Shown in pieces: positions 1-8,495 of a stretch of DNA of 64,000 nt; the first letter of the stretch is position 1, and each line of letters begins with the position of its first letter. This DNA is from Oleiphilus messinensis (GTDB lineage Bacteria; Pseudomonadota; Gammaproteobacteria; Pseudomonadales; Oleiphilaceae), in the NCBI RefSeq assembly GCF_002162375.1, contig NZ_CP021425.1:2725501-2789500 (forward strand), read 5' to 3'. The notes beneath the pieces are model-generated. The model was not told the origin of the DNA and searched no databases. It saw only the letters and a program-made list of their open reading frames with translations. The position numbers and the translations under genes are program-made.

Positions 1-550
1 TGCGTGAGTTTTAAACCCAGTCCCAGTCGTCAATTAGTCTTTATAAGACTTTGCCCCTTTTGTGCATCCCCCTCGGCGCACTTTTTTTGTTTTTAAATGC
101 ACTTACAATTCACGCTATTTTCTGCTCGTCCATTTTACTTTTTACTTTACTTTTCGCTTTTTCAAACTTTGGGGTCATTATTCGAATATGTGAAGAAGAT
201 CAGATGAATCGCCACGTTGATTTGTATGTTTGTCAGGACTGCGTGTGCGATATATCCCACATCAAATATCGTTACTTTCCTACAGACAGGTATCAGCGGT
301 GTACTACTCTGATATGGCAGCATCCTGGACAGATTGAGGGAGCTTCAGCCGTGATGTATTCCAGTAACCGGTTCACTTTTTGATGAAAATAACGCTCCCC
401 CAGTATCGGAAACACGAGTGCTATCCAGAATTAGATTAAATCCAACAAAAACGGGCCAATGAGTATTTTACGAGTAAGCATAGTCTTTGCTGCTTGTTAT
501 TCAGTGTCGGAAGATGATTTCGTATTAATATTTAACTTTAAGGACAATCG
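1..550. other. Leading region without a supported gene
   Basis: I see no convincing gene here. An open frame runs over 51-383, but its first part is a low-complexity hydrophobic T-rich stretch. A shorter start at 204 would give a 59-residue product with a C-x2-C-x-C cluster behind a weak GAAGAAG sequence. Neither resembles a family I know. The end of the region is the upstream region of the lipoprotein gene that starts at 551. Confidence 0.4.
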
Positions 551-1201
551 ATGCGTTACATGCTGTTTTTTAAAATCTTGATTCTTTCTTTGATGATGAC
601 AGGCTGTGCGACTTATAAAATGACTTTGCCTGCTCCCGTCAAATCGGACGACATAAACATAGAATACAATGATAAACCGTTGTCAGGGTGGAATGAATTA
701 CCGCTGGGAGCATATCGTGTACCAGATAGCCAAGTTATTATTACCGGTCACCAGAAAGGTGCCGCTGCCGGGTTGTTATTCGGTGTTGTCGGTGTGGCGG
801 TTGCTGATGCCGTAAATACAGCTGTTGGAAAAGCTACGGTAGAAAATCTGGAGAGAAGCTTACAGATTTCGTTAACTACGCAAGCTCAAACGGTAACTAG
901 AAGGATGATTTTTGAAAAGGGGTTAGAAAATCGCTTTTCGACGTCGCAGGATCATACAGAACAAACGCTATCTGTTTCAAGTGCAGTGATAATAACTTTT
1001 ATAAATGACATCGAAGTTCGACCCTATGTGCAGTTAAAAGCAGAATTGATTGATAATCGTTCATCTAAAACGATCTGGAGTACTCGTTATATTGCTTCAA
1101 CAGGAAAGCCTCACCGATTAGCAGGGAATGATAGTTATACATTTGATGATGGAGCTTTATTGAAAAAGCAATATAACTACGGCACTGGAACATGCTATTG
1201 A
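551..1201 (+). pseudogene. Putative lipoprotein, N-terminal part of a frameshifted gene
   Basis: The ATG at 551 follows AAGGACAATCG. The product opens with a lipoprotein signal (hydrophobic stretch, then the lipobox MTGC near residue 19), so it should be an outer- or inner-membrane lipoprotein. Around residues 70-85 there is a Gly/Ala/Val-rich segment (AAAGLLFGVVGVAVAD) that could insert in a membrane. The frame ends after 216 residues with a short tail (YNYGTGTCY) that does not look native. The +1 frame is open from 1164 and continues smoothly as TALEHAIEFMLKDAAS into the next entry. I therefore read 551-1463 as one gene of about 300 codons broken by an indel near 1165-1200. The family is not recognised. 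Confidence 0.6.
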
Positions 1202-1463
1202 ATTCATGCTTAAAGATGCAGCGTCCCCGTTATCCCGGGATGACACTGAGCTTACGATGATGCAGAGTTATTTTCCTTATCTAAAACAGAAGGTAGAGAG
1301 CGTTGGCTATTTAGTGAGTGAGGACGTAGAGTCAATCGTATTTATTCCTAAAATTGGCGATGCATCACTCCTTGCAGGTGTTCACATTATTGACAAATCA
1401 GTGACGATATTTCGAGATGCTACTGAAAATGACTCTTACTTTAAAATTGTTGGTACGCCATGA
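1164..1463 (+). pseudogene. C-terminal part of the frameshifted lipoprotein
   Basis: This frame is open from 1164. It reads in continuity with the upstream gene if one base is skipped. The first ATG lies at 1206, preceded only by coding-like sequence and no ribosome site. The segment after the ATG (85 residues) has the mixed polar/hydrophobic composition of a folded domain: a helical opening, then SIVFIPKIGDASLLAGVHII, which looks like two beta strands. Its TGA overlaps the ATG at 1460 (ATGA), which suggests translational coupling with the next lipoprotein gene. It could be a separate small gene, but the smooth join at TALEHAIEFML favours a frameshift or a sequencing error. Confidence 0.5.
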
Positions 1464-1561
1464 TTTGCCGCTCAAGATACATGTTATCGACGCAAGGCCA
1501 ATACATTGCCTTATTTCAACCCCAGCCGCTATTTTACTCGACACGCTACTTCTATCAGAAT

Positions 1562-2296
1562 GTGAATTTCGGAAAAAAGGGAACGGGAATTTTTAAAGGG
1601 AAGATAATTAAAGTTGTATTTCTTGCACTGTTTTCCCTTTTGACCATAGGGTGTTCCATTCAAAAGGTGATCGTTAACTCCCCCGGTCTTCAGGAGTCTC
1701 TTGAGCAGTCCGAAAACCTCCAAATAAAGGACCTTCGTCCCGAGGCCGAAAAGGACAGAGAGATATTTAGTTTATTTATCTTAAGTGAGGCCTATGGTAC
1801 CTCTCGGCAGGGAGATATGACAGAACCTCCGCCTTTAAGAATTCTTCAGCATCGTATCTATGATAAGTACGTAAATGAAGCACGGTTACCCGAGGTAAAG
1901 GTTTACCATTTTGTTACATATATGAATATGCAGGCCGAGCTCCGAAAACTTTCCACCAGCATTGCTTTGAATCAAATAACTGGTTTGGCCTTTCCGTTAC
2001 CGCGCAGGTTTGGTGTGGAAGGCACGGCAACACACGTGTCGCAATCCGAGTTTGAACAAGTCAAGGACGAATACTCTCGAGCACTTTACTCAGAAACCGA
2101 AAACCCCAAGAGAGCGAGTGTTCTCATCGTTTACCTCGATGCGGAAATTGATGGGGAAAGAACATTCATCAAAACGATGACTCCAATACTTCTTGAGAAT
2201 CAACCCGGTAAGATTCCAATCGTAGTCGCAATCGAGACTGCTATAGCTTATTTTCTGGATCAATATCCGAAGAACGAAGTAGCGGTTTCGAAGTAA
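1562..2296 (+). CDS. Putative lipoprotein, family unknown
   Basis: The frame is open from an ATG at 1460 that overlaps the previous stop. That start would put about 65 residues before the lipobox, too long for a signal peptide. The GTG at 1562 gives MNFGKKGTGIFKGKIIKVV followed by a hydrophobic run and LTIGC, a good lipobox with Cys near residue 32, so I prefer it. The ribosome site is weak. The mature part (about 210 residues) is charged and mostly soluble. It has a PPPLR motif and ends in a hydrophobic helix (IVVAIETAIAYFLDQY). It probably sits in one operon with the frameshifted lipoprotein. I do not recognise the family. Confidence 0.6.
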   Translation: MNFGKKGTGIFKGKIIKVVFLALFSLLTIGCSIQKVIVNSPGLQESLEQSENLQIKDLRPEAEKDREIFSLFILSEAYGTSRQGDMTEPPPLRILQHRIYDKYVNEARLPEVKVYHFVTYMNMQAELRKLSTSIALNQITGLAFPLPRRFGVEGTATHVSQSEFEQVKDEYSRALYSETENPKRASVLIVYLDAEIDGERTFIKTMTPILLENQPGKIPIVVAIETAIAYFLDQYPKNEVAVSK

Positions 2297-2745
2297 AAGA
2301 AAAACTTGTGTGGATGTGCGATTTGGCAATCGATCTGTGTTGATAACTTCCGTGGGGTGCAGTTTGGGCAGTACTTATCACTGCAACAGTTTATGATAGT
2401 CTTGGTGCCTGTAAACGTTAGTGCAAGGCAGGTCGAATTTCCACGTCTATAGTGACGTATCTCTCCCGTTGGCCGTTCGGGTAATCAGTAGGAACTGTTC
2501 GGTAATGACTGACCGAGCCATCCTATCCGCCGTTTTCGGAATAAGCGTAATTTCGTGCCCAAGGACAATACTTCGTACGACTTTTATGTCTTATTCTGAG
2601 TGCAGTGTGCGCATATCTGTACTGAGTAACAGTTTCATCGTGGTATGATGCCTGCGAGTGCCGCACCTTATCCGTTTTGCGACACCTGCGGTAATCGTAG
2701 CGTAGCTCAAGTCCTCAGATAATTGAATTCAAGTAGGGAATAGAA
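2297..2745. other. Intergenic region, no gene seen
   Basis: No supported gene lies here. A 75-codon frame at 2421-2648 has no ribosome site and an implausible composition. The last 20 bases hold the ribosome site (AGTAGGGAA) of the small lipoprotein that follows. Confidence 0.4.
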
Positions 2746-2922
2746 ATGGAAAAGCTAAGAGTGTTTGCGTTGATCGGCGCACTTGTATCAATCGTTGGCT
2801 GTGCTCCTGAAGTGGGTAGTAAAGGCTGGTGTGAAGATATGGCGGAAAAGCCAAAGGGCGACTGGTCCGCAAATGAAGCAACGGACTATGCCAAACACTG
2901 TCTGTTCAAAAGCGGTGAATAA
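2746..2922 (+). CDS. Small DUF3012-type lipoprotein
   Basis: A 58-residue product from ATG 2746, behind TAGGGAAT. It opens with a short signal and the lipobox IVGC at residues 16-19. The mature peptide, APEVGSKGWCEDMAEKPKGD and onward, carries the conserved G-S-x-x-W-C and D-W-S-A-N-E-A-x-D-Y-A-x-H-C pattern of the DUF3012 family of small gammaproteobacterial lipoproteins, whose function is not known. The two mature cysteines (WC and HC) could form a disulfide. A strong hairpin follows 18 bases after the stop, so the gene is probably a single transcription unit. Confidence 0.85.
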   Translation: MEKLRVFALIGALVSIVGCAPEVGSKGWCEDMAEKPKGDWSANEATDYAKHCLFKSGE

Positions 2923-2940
2923 TACTTCGGTATGAAACGG

Positions 2941-2963
2941 CCAGCGCAGTTAGTCTGCGCTGG
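2941..2963 (+). terminator. Hairpin after the DUF3012 gene
   Basis: A perfect 9-bp GC-rich stem, CCAGCGCAG / CTGCGCTGG, with a 5-base loop (TTAGT). It lies 18 bases after the stop codon. The following T-tract is weak (TCTGTACATTTCT), so it may be an inefficient or factor-assisted terminator. It also lies at the end of the convergent lipoprotein gene at 2991. Confidence 0.6.
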
Positions 2964-2990
2964 TCTGTACATTTCTCAAGAGCCCGATTG

Positions 2991-3413
2991 TCAATCCTGC
3001 GCCAGTACTTCAATCAGCTTCTCTATGTCGGAACGTTCAAAAAAAAGCCAATCTGAGGTGACCTCCGTCGGTGCGACATTTAAATACCAGTTATCATGAT
3101 ATTCATACTCAAGGCCATGTTCATCAGTTATGACCAGGTGGTATATAAATACGTCTGTCTGTGTTTGGTCAAAGGGCGCTGCTGTTCTTTCTAACGACTC
3201 TAATAAGCGAAGTGCTTCTGCCGGCAGGCTGTCTCTGCTGTAGTCTGCGATGACTTCTCGCGGGAGTGCGCCGATTCCGCCTTCCTGGGTGATCACAACA
3301 CGCTGGCTCGATTGAAGCCAAATACAGTCAATGCAATCAGGGGGAGATGAATCGTTGTTATCATCGCATGCAGATATCATCATTGTAGCTAAGACGATCA
3401 GTAGATATTTCAT
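2991..3413 (-). CDS. Putative lipoprotein, family unknown
   Basis: A 140-residue product. The ATG at 3413 has AAGGGA upstream. The N-terminus is a clear lipoprotein signal: a short hydrophobic core, then MMISAC with Cys at residue 16. A polar Asp/Asn/Ser linker and a C-I-D-C pair follow near residues 27-30. The rest is a small soluble domain with alternating beta-like stretches (RVVITQEGGIG, DVFIYHLVITDEHG) and an acidic C-terminal helix. It is convergent with the DUF3012 gene. I do not recognise the family. Confidence 0.7.
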   Translation of the reverse strand: MKYLLIVLATMMISACDDNNDSSPPDCIDCIWLQSSQRVVITQEGGIGALPREVIADYSRDSLPAEALRLLESLERTAAPFDQTQTDVFIYHLVITDEHGLEYEYHDNWYLNVAPTEVTSDWLFFERSDIEKLIEVLAQD

Positions 3414-3642
3414 TCTTTATTCCCTTAAATTGTCGATGGTATTGAAAAAGCGCGTTCCTGTCATCTTGGTCTCTCTCAGCTTTTTCCCTTTCCCTTTCCC
3501 TTTTTTGCTATCAGTATAAATAGAAAACTGAGTGTTCAGTGTGTGTCAGGAGAAATTCCTGGATTTTGGCTACACTGAAAGAATCTGGTAATACCTCGCT
3601 TTTTCGCCTCGATCGCTGACAGGCTCAATCAGGATTTCATGG

Positions 3643-5079
3643 ATGTTGATCATTCCTACAGAAAAGCGCTTCGATTGGAAGCATGCGCCGCTTGTACTCA
3701 TGCTTATCGTATTTTTGAATACTCTGGTTTTTTTCGTCTACCAGTCTGCTGATGTCAGTAAATATCAACAGGCGCTGGAACTCTATGGTGAACGAGAGTT
3801 TATGCTGTTCGAGTGGCCGGTATTTCGAGAGTATCTTGAGCAACAGGGGGATTTCGATACCTTGAGTGATTATGATGCCAGCATTGAAGCGGGCGAGATC
3901 GGTATCGTTGCAATTCATTTGCTGCGTGATGATGATTACTACCAGTATCTTTCCGACCATAAAACGGAGTTTATCCCCGAGGCTCGTCTTGATGAATGGA
4001 AACTCTACCGGCCTCACATCAATAAATTACTGGCATCGGTGAGCAGCAGTGCTTTTGGCCTGATTCCGAATGAGATGGGGCTCATTACGTTGCTCAGTTA
4101 CCAGTTCTTGCATGGGGATACCATGCATTTGTTGGGTAATATGTTTTTTCTGGTTATCTGTGGATTTGCTGTCGAGGCGGCAATAGGCCATCTTCGCTTT
4201 CTGCTTTTTTATCTTTTCTCTGGCGTTGTGGCCGGAGTGTCCCATGCGGCAATGGACTTCGACAGTTCATCTGTGTTGATTGGTGCATCTGGTTCCGTGT
4301 CTGCTGTTATGGCCATGTACTTGGGGGTTTTCAGGTTTAAGAAAATTGAATTTTTTTATTGGTTTTTTATATTTGTTGGCTATTTCCGTGCACCCGCGTT
4401 GCTGATCTTGCCTTTTTACATTGGCAAAGAACTCGTCCAGTTTTACACCGAGGCCGGCTCGGATGTTGCGTTTATGGCCCATGCCGGTGGCTTTGTCGCG
4501 GGCGCCGTTCTGATTGCGCTCTTATTGCTTTTCAAGCGGGATTTGTTGAATGATGAATATATCGAGCAGGATCAGAGGATCGACCCGTATCAAGAGCAAC
4601 TTGCCAAGGTATACCAACATTTTGAACAATTTCGCTTTAGCCAGGCGTTAAAACACCTCGATTCGTTAATCGCCGAATGGGGGATCTCTTTTGATCTGGC
4701 GCTGCTTCGCTATAATCTGTTAAAAGCGACCAAGCCGGATGGATATGGTCAGGCTTTTGCTGAATTGGTTAATTTGAAAGGAAACAGCACGAGACAGCTC
4801 AAAATTCAGGAAAAAGTCTGGTTGGATAACCCAGCTTATCGTGATCACCTGAATCAAGATGAGTTGGTTGCATTGGGCATGCGTCTGGCTACTACGGAGC
4901 ACCTGAGTACGGCGGAACAATTATTTCACTCCATCTACAAATCCGATGCGGTAAGCGAATCATTACAGGTGTTTGCACAAAAGCTTGCGCTACTTCACGG
5001 CAAACTGCAGAACATTGACAAGCAGGCTTTCTACCATGAAATTTCCACGGGTATTACGGGTGCCGGGAGGATTCATTGA
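3643..5079 (+). CDS. Rhomboid-family intramembrane serine protease with TPR-like tail
   Basis: Cleaves membrane-protein substrates inside the bilayer. The 478-residue product has an N-terminal membrane helix, a soluble insert of about 80 residues, then the rhomboid core. In the core HLLGNMFFLVICG supplies the conserved His/Asn helix, IGASGSVSAVM the catalytic Ser (GxSG) and MAHAGGFVAG the catalytic His. From about residue 305 onward a soluble region with helical-repeat character (YQHFEQFRFSQALKHLDSLI) resembles TPRs. The ATG at 3643 follows AGGATTTC. An overlapping ATG at 3639 is in another frame. The stop overlaps the start of the next membrane protein, which also ends in TPR-like repeats, so the two are probably co-translated partners. 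Confidence 0.88.
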   Translation: MLIIPTEKRFDWKHAPLVLMLIVFLNTLVFFVYQSADVSKYQQALELYGEREFMLFEWPVFREYLEQQGDFDTLSDYDASIEAGEIGIVAIHLLRDDDYYQYLSDHKTEFIPEARLDEWKLYRPHINKLLASVSSSAFGLIPNEMGLITLLSYQFLHGDTMHLLGNMFFLVICGFAVEAAIGHLRFLLFYLFSGVVAGVSHAAMDFDSSSVLIGASGSVSAVMAMYLGVFRFKKIEFFYWFFIFVGYFRAPALLILPFYIGKELVQFYTEAGSDVAFMAHAGGFVAGAVLIALLLLFKRDLLNDEYIEQDQRIDPYQEQLAKVYQHFEQFRFSQALKHLDSLIAEWGISFDLALLRYNLLKATKPDGYGQAFAELVNLKGNSTRQLKIQEKVWLDNPAYRDHLNQDELVALGMRLATTEHLSTAEQLFHSIYKSDAVSESLQVFAQKLALLHGKLQNIDKQAFYHEISTGITGAGRIH

Positions 5080-6611
5080 TGGACTATTGTAAATACCATC
5101 CTGTTTCACCCGCGACATATCGCTGTCCGGTCTGTGAAATCACGACCTGTGATCATTGCGTGGTCGAACAGCCCGTAAACACAAACTGTAACCCCCGCTG
5201 TATTTTGTGTAGTGGAGAGCTTGAGAGTCTGGGAGCCGTGAATTCGGCGATACCGTTCTGGAGGCGACTTGAAGCGAGTTTTCGATATCCGTTAAAGGGC
5301 GACTCAGCCGTTGTCATTATTGCCATAGCAATACTCTCTGTCATTCTGAACTATTTGCCACTAGGTTATCTTGGTTCGATTTTTCTGACGGGGGCGTTTA
5401 TAAAATATTGTTTTGCCTGTCTCGAGTCGACATCAAAGGGACAAATGAAGCCGCCAGATATTCGTTCGGGTTACGAGGGTGGGGTTAAGTTAATGTTGAG
5501 AGTGCTTCTGATACCCTTTGGCATCGGCCTCTTGTTGTTTGGCGTCTATCGAGTGGCCGGCAGTGGCGCTGCCAGTTTTTTAGGCATACTGAGTTTGATT
5601 GCTTTACCGGCGATTTTGATATTGTTTGCCTTGACGGACCGTTTGGTGGTCGCGTTGAATCCACTCAAGGTTATCGGGTTGATTACCTCAATTGGTCTCC
5701 CATACGGCCTATTGTTAGCGTTTGTTCTGATTATGGTTGGTTCGGTTGGTATTCTAGGTGAATGGGTGAACCGGATTCCGCTATTGGCGAGCCTGATGGA
5801 GTCAATGGTGTCGAGTTACTATTTGATTGTGCTATTTCATATTATGGGTTACATGATTTTCCAGTATCAGGGAAAACTCGGTTACACAGCCCGTGAACAG
5901 CTCAGGGATGAAAAACGCAAAAAGAGAACCGAGCGTGATCGGTTATTAGTCAGAGTCGACGCGCTGCTGAAAGAGGGGGAATATGGTCAGGTTTTCAGAT
6001 TGTTGAAACAGGGGGCTCAGTCTTTTCCAGATGATGCCCACATTCAAAAGCAACTGATTGAGTTTATTCTGGCAACCAATCGACGAACCGGTGTCGTGCG
6101 ATTTGGGTCTCGTTTTCTGGATTTTTTAATCAGAACCAATCAGGAATACCTGCTGAACGCTTATTACAAGCGTATACTGCAACTTGATCCGGGTTTTATT
6201 CCGGATTCAGCCCAAACCAGGCATCGAATGGCAAAAGTATGTCTGGATGGCGGGGATCTTCAAGGCGCAATCAAACTTATTAACGGTATGCATAAACTTT
6301 ATCCAGAATATGAATATCTGGTATCCGCATTTAGGATAATGCTGGAAGCGCTCGAACAATTACCAAAACGAGAGTCGCAAGTTAACCAGTGTAAAGCCCT
6401 GATTAAGCACATTGAAACTCAAAACGCTGAAAATGCGTTGAGAGGAGGTCACCGAAAACCGCAAACGCTCCGTGACGATTCAACCGTTTATGCAGGTACA
6501 TCGATTGCCGATGATGACTCCGGTATAGGTCGTAAGATCCAGACCCAGGCGGATACTGAGAACAGCACGAACGCTGAGAACGACCTGCCGGCCATCGAAT
6601 TCAAATTATGA
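5079..6611 (+). CDS. Membrane protein with N-terminal B-box-like zinc finger and C-terminal TPR region
   Basis: The 510-residue product starts at ATG 5079, which overlaps the rhomboid stop and follows GGGAGG by 8 bases. A TTG at 5076 is also in frame but worse placed. Residues 3-45 carry a Cys/His array (CKYHPVSPATYRCPVCEITT, CDHC, CILC) like a B-box or short zinc-binding module. Then come several transmembrane helices (about residues 65-265), a basic stretch and a soluble helical-repeat region (GEYGQVFRLLKQGAQSFPDD). The acidic C-terminus is probably disordered. The coupling suggests a role as adaptor or substrate of the rhomboid protease; that is an inference. The exact family is not known to me. 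Confidence 0.75.
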   Translation: MDYCKYHPVSPATYRCPVCEITTCDHCVVEQPVNTNCNPRCILCSGELESLGAVNSAIPFWRRLEASFRYPLKGDSAVVIIAIAILSVILNYLPLGYLGSIFLTGAFIKYCFACLESTSKGQMKPPDIRSGYEGGVKLMLRVLLIPFGIGLLLFGVYRVAGSGAASFLGILSLIALPAILILFALTDRLVVALNPLKVIGLITSIGLPYGLLLAFVLIMVGSVGILGEWVNRIPLLASLMESMVSSYYLIVLFHIMGYMIFQYQGKLGYTAREQLRDEKRKKRTERDRLLVRVDALLKEGEYGQVFRLLKQGAQSFPDDAHIQKQLIEFILATNRRTGVVRFGSRFLDFLIRTNQEYLLNAYYKRILQLDPGFIPDSAQTRHRMAKVCLDGGDLQGAIKLINGMHKLYPEYEYLVSAFRIMLEALEQLPKRESQVNQCKALIKHIETQNAENALRGGHRKPQTLRDDSTVYAGTSIADDDSGIGRKIQTQADTENSTNAENDLPAIEFKL

Positions 6612-6693
6612 GTCGCTCGGCATCAAGCCATTCAGCTATTAAGTTTTTTCCGTAGATAACCCAAATTCCATGAATAAACAGGTGCATTAAACG

Positions 6694-7068
6694 ATGACAA
6701 ATTCTTCCGTTGAAAGACGTAAAAAAACCAGGTTACAGTGTTCAGAAGGTTTCAGCGCTAGCAAGCTAAACAATGGTACAAACGAATTCGAGCTGACATC
6801 CATTAACTATACCCATGATGGAATTGCGTTGTTCAAGCCTCAGCCGTTGCCAGATATAGATCAGTTTGAGATCAGCTTTGACTATGTGCTCGATGGTGAA
6901 ACGGTCCGGATCGAACGCTTACCTTGTGCAATAGTCCATGTTCATGATAGCGATGAAGGAGTGATGTATGGCGCTGCTTTCAAACTTGAAGAAACCTCTG
7001 CGAAGCAGATCGAGGATTTAATCCGGATTGAGGAAGATATTGCGTTGAAGGCGAGTATGATCGTTTAA
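6694..7068 (+). CDS. PilZ-domain protein
   Basis: A 124-residue single-domain protein. The c-di-GMP binding signature of PilZ domains is RxxxR ... [D/N]xSxxG. Here RKKTR appears near residue 10 and NYTHDG near residue 38, with Thr in place of Ser. GVMYGAAFKLEE near the end is the typical last strand. It probably binds c-di-GMP as a free cytoplasmic effector. The Ser-to-Thr change is conservative, but binding is not certain. It follows the zinc-finger membrane protein by 82 bases on the same strand. Two GGDEF proteins lie elsewhere in the window. Confidence 0.75.
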   Translation: MTNSSVERRKKTRLQCSEGFSASKLNNGTNEFELTSINYTHDGIALFKPQPLPDIDQFEISFDYVLDGETVRIERLPCAIVHVHDSDEGVMYGAAFKLEETSAKQIEDLIRIEEDIALKASMIV

Positions 7069-7075
7069 GCACGTG

Positions 7076-7100
7076 CCCCCGCTCGAAAGCGTAGCGGGGG
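7076..7100. terminator. GC-rich hairpin between convergent genes
   Basis: An 8-bp perfect stem, CCCCCGCT / AGCGGGGG, with a 9-base loop. It sits 7 bases after the PilZ stop and 20 bases before the end of the convergent SRPBCC gene. No long T-run follows at once; ATTTTT appears about 18 bases later on the plus strand. It may serve both genes. Confidence 0.55.
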
Positions 7101-7120
7101 AATTATCCGGACCAATTTTT

Positions 7121-7552
7121 CTAGCGGCTCAATTGATTAGCTGCCTTTTTCAGTCCTCGAGACAGGGCGACCTGCAGCACTCCAGCGATTCCTCCTCCCA
7201 CGAATTTAGGAAATGCATCAAATTCGATTTCCCAGGTTACAACGGTACTGTTACCTGTGTTTTCAAAGCTGATTTTCCCTTCATGGTTCATGATAGGGCC
7301 ACCGAATTTGGTAATGCGATAGTCGATTTGCTCGTTTGGCGTCAAGCCAACCACGGTTTCATGGGTTCCGAATGGCCATGGACCCATCCGTCTGACCGAG
7401 CCAACGCCGTTGGCATCTTCAGTACCGTCTTTGATACGTTTAATCGGAATGATCAGAATCGATGAGAGCTGGTTATGATCTGCTAACTTGGCAAAAACCT
7501 GTTCTACAGGGGAATTAAACGTTTGTGTGACCTTTACTGTTTGTTGTTTCAT
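7121..7552 (-). CDS. SRPBCC-family (START-like) protein
   Basis: The 143-residue product begins MKQQTVKVTQTFNSPVEQVF, the usual first strand and helix of the SRPBCC fold. It then shows the family pattern: a central GSVRRMGPWPFGTHETVVGL, a late STVVTWEIEFDAFP strand and a long C-terminal helix (GVLQVALSRGLKKAANQL). These proteins bind hydrophobic ligands in a deep cavity (polyketide cyclase/dehydrase or lipid-transport types). The ligand cannot be told from sequence. The gene stands alone, convergent with the PilZ gene. Confidence 0.8.
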   Translation of the reverse strand: MKQQTVKVTQTFNSPVEQVFAKLADHNQLSSILIIPIKRIKDGTEDANGVGSVRRMGPWPFGTHETVVGLTPNEQIDYRITKFGGPIMNHEGKISFENTGNSTVVTWEIEFDAFPKFVGGGIAGVLQVALSRGLKKAANQLSR

Positions 7553-7995
7553 TTGATGAATCCATTTATTGGTACAAACATGTGAATTTGAGCGCGCTTA
7601 GGGTAATACGTAAAGCGTTTCAATTCCAGAACTTCGAAATTCAGTCTTAAAGACGTATCGCACCACTTTAATTGATTTAATCGTGTTCACGGCCACTATT
7701 GCAGCTCAGACCTTTGGTGGGATCTGCAAGTCCAGCTAACGGGGCGCGTCGCCATAGTGTCGATATTCTACGCACGCGCCACCCGCTGAAGCGCGATTTA
7801 CTTTTTTTAATGGTCGAGTATGATGTCACTGCGCTCTATGATGCGTCGGGCTAAGTTGAGTCTGCCCGGGTAGAGCTGCAGATTATTGTCATGAAAGATA
7901 CTTTAACCGGTGTGTTCAGCCTGCATTCCATGCAGTGGGTATCAATACAGTCTAATCAAAGAATTAAGAGAAACCGCAACTAGAGTTACGTCAGA
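7553..7995. other. Divergent intergenic region
   Basis: No gene is visible between the SRPBCC start and the MAPEG start. The region has many stops in all frames. The only local structure I see is a GGCGCGT...ACGCGCC inverted repeat near 7741-7782, of unknown meaning. Confidence 0.4.
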
Positions 7996-8391
7996 ATGAC
8001 ATCTGAAGTCTTGTTTCACCTTATGCTTGGTCATCTTGTATGGGTGGCCATATTGTATGTCGCGCTTACTGTGGTGAGGGCTCCATTCGTCTGGAGTATC
8101 ACTGTGAGCGATCTCATAGGCGAAAAATTTGCGGAATGGGAGCCAAGAATAAGTGCTAATTTAAGTAATCAATTCGAGTGGCCTGTTTTCTTTTACGTAG
8201 GGGCATTGCTAGCGTTTCAGTCTGAAAAACAGAGCGAGATGATCGTCGTTTTCTCAGCGAGTTTGTTTTTGATTGGGCGCATTGTTCATAGTGTGATCCA
8301 GATTGGATTGCCCAGTGTGAGGCTTCGCGGTGTGGTGTTTATGCCAAACTTCTTAGCGGTATTGGGTGTTTGGTTCGGGCTGTTTATGTGA
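7996..8391 (+). CDS. MAPEG-family membrane protein
   Basis: A 131-residue protein with four predicted transmembrane helices. The sequence NLSNQFEWPVFFYVGAL is the characteristic helix-2 motif (N-x-F-E-x-P) of MAPEG proteins, and GRIVHSVIQIG is the typical helix-3 motif. MAPEG proteins are trimeric inner-membrane enzymes or relatives (microsomal glutathione transferase and eicosanoid enzymes). Bacterial members are mostly uncharacterised. The start at ATG 7996 has only a weak ribosome site. It stands alone, converging on the acyltransferase gene. Confidence 0.85.
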   Translation: MTSEVLFHLMLGHLVWVAILYVALTVVRAPFVWSITVSDLIGEKFAEWEPRISANLSNQFEWPVFFYVGALLAFQSEKQSEMIVVFSASLFLIGRIVHSVIQIGLPSVRLRGVVFMPNFLAVLGVWFGLFM

Positions 8392-8495
8392 CGTTCAACC
8401 CGGAGTTTTGTGAGGAGTGTGGGGCAGGCTGGCGCTGCATCGCGCTTAACCTTCCCCCTGTCCAGCACCGTTATCGGAGATTTATTGAATCGGGT

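Noticed and set aside
51-383. 110-codon open frame near the left edge
   Set aside because: Low-complexity hydrophobic start, no ribosome site and no family resemblance; a shorter start at 204 is only marginally better.
2421-2648. 75-codon open frame
   Set aside because: No ribosome site, odd composition and no recognisable motif.
3483-3500. TTTCCC repeated three times
   Set aside because: Too short to be a phase-variable tract, and not placed in a clear promoter or coding region.
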